Shown here: piece after piece, positions 42,268 to 45,527 of the stretch | Layout: each line of letters begins with the position of its first letter | Position numbering within the stretch: the first letter of the stretch is position 1 | DNA from: JAJDFU01 sp964641965 | GTDB taxonomy: Bacteria; Bacteroidota; Bacteroidia; Chitinophagales; Saprospiraceae | Reading direction: 5' to 3' | DNA: 45,527 nt | NCBI GenBank assembly: GCA_964641965.1 | Contig: CAZXLD010000042.1 | Coordinates: 1 to 45,527, forward strand | The notes under the pieces: generated by a model | Told to the model about the DNA's origin: nothing | Seen by the model: only the letters and a program-made list of their open reading frames with translations | The model's database searches: none | Made by a program: the position numbers and the translations under genes

Positions 42268-44001
42268 CTAAACATTTGTCTGCAAGGTATAGGGTTTTAA
42301 TTGTTTGCGATCCTTACTTTCTTCCCGGCTGTCGAAATAGGCAACGGCATTCTCAAGGTCCATGAAAAAGTGATCGTCACCGATCTTCTCCATTAGGTGC
42401 CCTCGTTTTAAGGCATCTCGGACCGGCCCTTTTACATTAGTCATGTAAAACTCAACCCCTGCCAGGTTTAGGTCCTCAAGCAGGTCGGACAACATGTGGA
42501 TAGCAGAACTATCCAAATTATTGATGCTCTCGGCGTTCAGGATTATAGCTTTTAATGCATCTCCTTTTTGCTCAACTAACTTCTCCAGCGTTTCTTTGAA
42601 AAAGTTGGTATTGGCAAAATATACCTGTGCATCGAACCGCAACAGGAGCAGGTCCGGCCGGTCTTCTACTTCATGAAAGCGATCCATATTCCGGTAATGA
42701 CGGGTTCCTGGAATTCGACCTAAAACTGCCACGTGTGGGCGAGTGGTGCGATAGATTACCATCACCAGCGATAAGACTACACCTACGCCAATACCTTGTT
42801 CAATGCCCAGGCTTAAGGTGGCCAGGAAGGTGATCAACAGCATGAAAAAATCAGTCCGATCACTTGCCCATAAATGCTTAGCCTCCTTGAAATCAATTAG
42901 TCCAAATACAGCCACCATAATAACAGAGGCCAGAATCGCTTTTGGAAGAAAATAGAAAAGAGGGGTCAAGAAAAGCAGGGTAAGGATGATCAGGAAAGCA
43001 CTAATAATGGAGGCAAGGCCTGTTTTCGCCCCAGCCTGGTCGTTAACGGCAGTTCGGCTAAATCCACCTGTGGTTGGAAAGGCTTGAAAAAAAGATCCCC
43101 CGATATTGGCTATGCCCAAACCGATCAATTCCTGATTGGGATCCACTTTATAATTTTTATGTCGGGCTTGAATAGCTTTGGCTACGGCAATGCTTTCCAT
43201 GAAGCCGACCAGAGAGATGGTCAATGCGATTGGAAGCAAAGCGGTCAGGTTCTGAACATTGAGCTGTGGAGTAGTTAGTGCGGGAAGTCCTTCGGGTATA
43301 AGCCCCACTATCTGTACACCGGCCCTACTGTCCAACTGCATCAACCAAACCACCATGATGCCGAAGAAAACAGCGAGTAATGGACCGGGAATAGCCTTAT
43401 TGATCCGTTTAATCCCCAGGATTAAAAGGATACCTCCCAAGCCGATACCGAAGGTAGCCCAATTGATAACTCCAAACTGCTGAATGGCATTCCAGAGGAT
43501 TTCGTGGATGTAATTGCTGCGTGGGATGTCGACACCCAACAGGTGTTTGAGCTGGGAAAAGCCAATGATCAAAGCAGCGGCAGAGGTGAACCCACTGATG
43601 ACCGGATGAGAGAGAAAGTTGACCAAAAATCCCAGTCGGAAAGCCCCTAAAAGAAACTGAATGAGTCCTACAAACAGGGCTAGGGCAATCGTTAAGGCAA
43701 TGAACGTTTCCGAACCTACTTCTGCCAAGGCCCCTACTCCGGCAGCGGTCAATAAACTCACCATGGCTACCGGTCCTACAGCCAACTGCCTCGAAGTACC
43801 GAATAGGGCGTATAAAATCAGCGGCAAGGTACTGGCATACAATCCGTAAATAGGAGGCATTCCGGCAATCATAGCATAGGCCATGCCTTGCGGGATGAGC
43901 ATGACCCCAACCGTTAAGCCGGCAGACAAGTCCCCTTGCAGGTTTTTCCGATCGTAGTTCGGGAGCCAATCGAGTAAAGGAAGGTATTGTTTGAGTTTCA
44001 T
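42268..44001 (-). CDS. SulP/SLC26 family inorganic anion transporter with STAS domain
   Basis: A 577-aa inner-membrane transporter. N-terminal signature NLQGDLSAGLTVGVMLIPQGMAYA and the GLYASTLPLILYALFGTS and LAVGPVAMVSLL motifs mark the SulP family; about 12-14 helices follow to ~410. The C-terminal STAS domain (~430-560) contains ILNAESINNLDSSAIHML. The usual substrates are sulfate, bicarbonate or other anions; which one cannot be told. ATG 44001 (MKLKQYLPLLDW) is preferred over the TTG seven codons upstream. A near-palindrome (GTGATagagATCAC, 44051-44064) lies ~50 bp upstream. Confidence 0.93.
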   Translation of the reverse strand: MKLKQYLPLLDWLPNYDRKNLQGDLSAGLTVGVMLIPQGMAYAMIAGMPPIYGLYASTLPLILYALFGTSRQLAVGPVAMVSLLTAAGVGALAEVGSETFIALTIALALFVGLIQFLLGAFRLGFLVNFLSHPVISGFTSAAALIIGFSQLKHLLGVDIPRSNYIHEILWNAIQQFGVINWATFGIGLGGILLILGIKRINKAIPGPLLAVFFGIMVVWLMQLDSRAGVQIVGLIPEGLPALTTPQLNVQNLTALLPIALTISLVGFMESIAVAKAIQARHKNYKVDPNQELIGLGIANIGGSFFQAFPTTGGFSRTAVNDQAGAKTGLASIISAFLIILTLLFLTPLFYFLPKAILASVIMVAVFGLIDFKEAKHLWASDRTDFFMLLITFLATLSLGIEQGIGVGVVLSLVMVIYRTTRPHVAVLGRIPGTRHYRNMDRFHEVEDRPDLLLLRFDAQVYFANTNFFKETLEKLVEQKGDALKAIILNAESINNLDSSAIHMLSDLLEDLNLAGVEFYMTNVKGPVRDALKRGHLMEKIGDDHFFMDLENAVAYFDSREESKDRKQLKPYTLQTNV

Positions 44002-44050
44002 AAGCCAACATTGCAAAGGCAAAGATACGGGAAGCTAAAGGGGGCTGGTA

Positions 44051-44064
44051 GTGATAGAGATCAC
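44051..44064. promoter_or_regulatory. CRP/FNR-like palindrome upstream of the SulP gene
   Basis: GTGAT-agag-ATCAC, perfect 5-bp arms with a 4-bp spacer, 50 bp before the preferred SulP start. The TGAT-N4-ATCA core resembles CRP/FNR-family sites. One occurrence only, so the call rests on shape and position. Confidence 0.3.
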
Positions 44065-44142
44065 GTTGGTGAATGCTGGATTGGAAGATCTACCTTTAAT
44101 TATGAAAATTAATCCATATTAAACTGAATCAACTTATCCATG

Positions 44143-44178
44143 AAAAAGCCTTCTTCTATTGTAAAAGAGGGCTTTTTT
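44143..44178 (+). terminator. orphan intrinsic terminator
   Basis: Stem AAAAAGCCTTCTT (44143-44155) and AAGAGGGCTTTTTT (44165-44178) pairs along almost its full length with one G-T wobble, loop about 9 nt, and the right arm ends in six T. This is a classical Rho-independent terminator, but no plus-strand gene precedes it (the SulP gene is divergent). It may also work on the minus strand. Confidence 0.65.
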
Positions 44179-44485
44179 GTTGAAAAGATTTTAATAAAGA
44201 GCTAAAAGCAGTAATAGAGTTAATGTTAGCTCAAATGAAGTGAGTAAACTGAGTATAATATTAAAATTAACGGCATATTAAATCTTATAGGATCCTCCCT
44301 TTTAAGCTGATTAGAATACCTATTCTGTAAGCCATTCGCTGTATTTTCAAAGCCTCGCAAAAGCTGATTCCGAGTTCCCCCTTACTTATTTTTTAAGATG
44401 GTTGCCTGACCTTGTGTTAGCGGCCTTGATATGTATGTAGCTAATTAATGCACCAACTTAACTTTTTATAAACTCATTAATCCTT

Positions 44486-45527
44486 ATGCAACCTTTCAAC
44501 TCCTTGAACATCACCTCAGAGGGGAAGGAAAGTCCAAATCCGGAGCCTCCTAGTATTAAGGCTCCGAATTGGATCTTCCTTGTTCTACTGACCCTGTTAA
44601 CAAACTTTACTGCCCTGAATGGCCAAAGTGATTTGGTTATTACCGGGCTGCTTGATGGCCCGCTTCCAGGCGGTGTTCCCAAAGTAATTGAGCTTTTTGC
44701 TCTGAATGATGTCGCAGATCTGAGTATTTATGGTGTTGGCTCAGCCAACAATGGCGGCGGAACGGATGGAGAAGAAGTAACGCTCTTTGGCTCTGCTACT
44801 GCTGGTGATTACATTTATATCGCTTCTGATACTTCTGGTATTGGATTCCTGGGTAGCTTTCCATTTTTAATCAGCAATGCTGCATCCATCAATGGAGATG
44901 ATGCCATTGAGCTATTCCAAAATGGAGTAGTTGTTGACGTTTTTGGTGAAATTGATGTAGATGGCTCTGGTGAGCCCTGGGAATATACCGACGGCTGGGC
45001 TTATCGCCAGTCCGGAACCGGCCCGGATGGATCTACCTTTGTCTTAGCCAATTGGACTTTTAGCGGACCTGATGCTTTAGATGGAGAAACCTCAAATGAA
45101 ACGGCAGAAACGCCCTTCCCAATTGGAACCTTTGGTGGATCTACGGTCACCCCTGCTCCGGATGTAGCGCTCAATGAATTGCGCATTTCTTCTCCCGGTA
45201 GCTCGGATAACAACAGCAATTTCGTAGAGCTCATCGCTGACCCAGGTACTTCCCTGGATGGTGTGTTCTTGGTAGTGCTTTCCGGCGAATTCAATCCAGG
45301 TCAGGTTGATTTTGCCTTCGACCTGAGCAGCGTGACTTTAACGGACGGATTGGCCATGATCCGGAATTCAGGGCTATCCACAGAAATCCCTCAGACGGTA
45401 GAGAGTAGTGATGATCTGGTTCTCGATTTTGATTTCTTTGGTTCACCGAGCACCTTCTTATTAGTACAAGACTTCACGGGCAGTCAGGGCGATGACCTGG
45501 ATGGCGACAACGATGGGGTGTTGGATA
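44486..45527 (+). CDS. secreted lamin-tail-like domain protein (partial, runs off the window)
   Basis: 347 codons from ATG 44486 to the window edge. The N terminus has a long hydrophilic lead and then a signal helix WIFLVLLTLLTNFTALNGQ. Two tandem beta domains follow: the first (DLVITGLLDGPLPGGVPKVIELFALN ... DDAIELFQNGVVVDVFGEID) and the second (VALNELRISSPGSSDNNSNFVELIAD ... LVQDFTGSQGDDLDGDNDGVLD). Both resemble lamin-tail (LTD) domains of Bacteroidota surface and nuclease proteins. The second ends in a DxDxDG-like calcium loop. Such proteins often continue into an endonuclease/exonuclease/phosphatase domain and a type IX secretion tail, which lie outside this window. Confidence 0.82.
   Translation, partial: MQPFNSLNITSEGKESPNPEPPSIKAPNWIFLVLLTLLTNFTALNGQSDLVITGLLDGPLPGGVPKVIELFALNDVADLSIYGVGSANNGGGTDGEEVTLFGSATAGDYIYIASDTSGIGFLGSFPFLISNAASINGDDAIELFQNGVVVDVFGEIDVDGSGEPWEYTDGWAYRQSGTGPDGSTFVLANWTFSGPDALDGETSNETAETPFPIGTFGGSTVTPAPDVALNELRISSPGSSDNNSNFVELIADPGTSLDGVFLVVLSGEFNPGQVDFAFDLSSVTLTDGLAMIRNSGLSTEIPQTVESSDDLVLDFDFFGSPSTFLLVQDFTGSQGDDLDGDNDGVLD

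Larger units (their letters stand above)
44023..44485. other. 463-bp intergenic region between divergent genes
   Basis: Holds the SulP promoter side with a GTGAT-N4-ATCAC palindrome, a strong terminator-like hairpin at 44143-44178, and ~300 bp of AT-rich DNA leading to the secreted-protein gene. No supported ORF is seen. Confidence 0.6.

Noticed and set aside
1..45527. CRISPR arrays, tRNA and rRNA genes, prophage or defence genes
   Set aside because: No regularly spaced repeats, no T-arm/acceptor patterns and no cas, toxin-antitoxin, restriction or phage structural genes were found by eye in either strand.

Overview
This 45.5 kb window is chromosomal DNA from a member of the phylum Bacteroidota. 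The evidence is the gene content and protein style: Bacteroidota-type lipoprotein signals, signal-peptide S9 and tricorn-like peptidases, DUF4136, DUF418, DUF3857 and DUF2157/GDYXXLXY proteins, and a lamin-tail-like secreted protein. A free-living, possibly marine, gliding lineage near Saprospiria or Cytophagia would fit, but that is an inference; no rRNA or tRNA was seen to anchor it. Coding density is high. Most genes are single or in short operons on both strands, and many convergent gaps hold small inverted repeats.

Layout. 1-8.8 kb: an AraC-type regulator, a four-helix membrane protein, a METTL7-like methyltransferase, an outer-membrane barrel, a DUF4136 lipoprotein, a PlsC-type acyltransferase, a large MscS-type channel and a GNAT enzyme. 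8.8-15.6 kb: an S9 peptidase, a long-chain acyl-CoA ligase, a PqqB-like metallo-hydrolase, a DUF418 membrane protein and a VOC/PhnB protein. 15.5-19.5 kb: a rearranged patch in which a 487-bp segment (VOC 3' end plus barrel 5' end) is directly repeated with a 3,501-bp period. Between the copies lie a DUF3857 protein and remnants of IS5- and IS630-type elements. 19.1-27.1 kb: the intact barrel, a DUF2157-GDYXXLXY pair, a tricorn-like protease, and a TetR-SDR operon with two copies of one palindrome as likely operators.

27.2-28.5 kb is a decayed locus. A 2-oxoamine-synthase-like gene (serine palmitoyltransferase/AONS family) is cut in half and joined head-to-head to a fragment of a fatty-acid-hydroxylase-like gene; a strong imperfect hairpin follows. 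28.5-36.0 kb: a PLP-dependent decarboxylase, a PaoABC-like periplasmic molybdenum aldehyde oxidoreductase operon in the order small-large-medium followed by a 75-aa cysteine-rich protein, and a class-C beta-lactamase-like serine hydrolase. 36.1-45.5 kb: a META lipoprotein, a DUF819 permease with an AbgB-like M20 amidohydrolase, guanine deaminase and a signal peptidase II homologue, an FKBP lipoprotein, thioredoxin, a SulP transporter, and the start of a secreted lamin-tail-like protein that runs off the end.

How the genes work together. The clearest functional units are the Tat-exported Mo oxidoreductase operon, the DUF819/M20 uptake-and-hydrolysis pair, the TetR/SDR autoregulated unit and the DUF2157/GDYXXLXY membrane pair. 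I found no convincing new defence, CRISPR or biosynthetic system. The least explained items are the cysteine-rich small protein ending the Mo-enzyme operon, the 487-bp insertion-duplication, and the hairpin in the decayed lipid locus.
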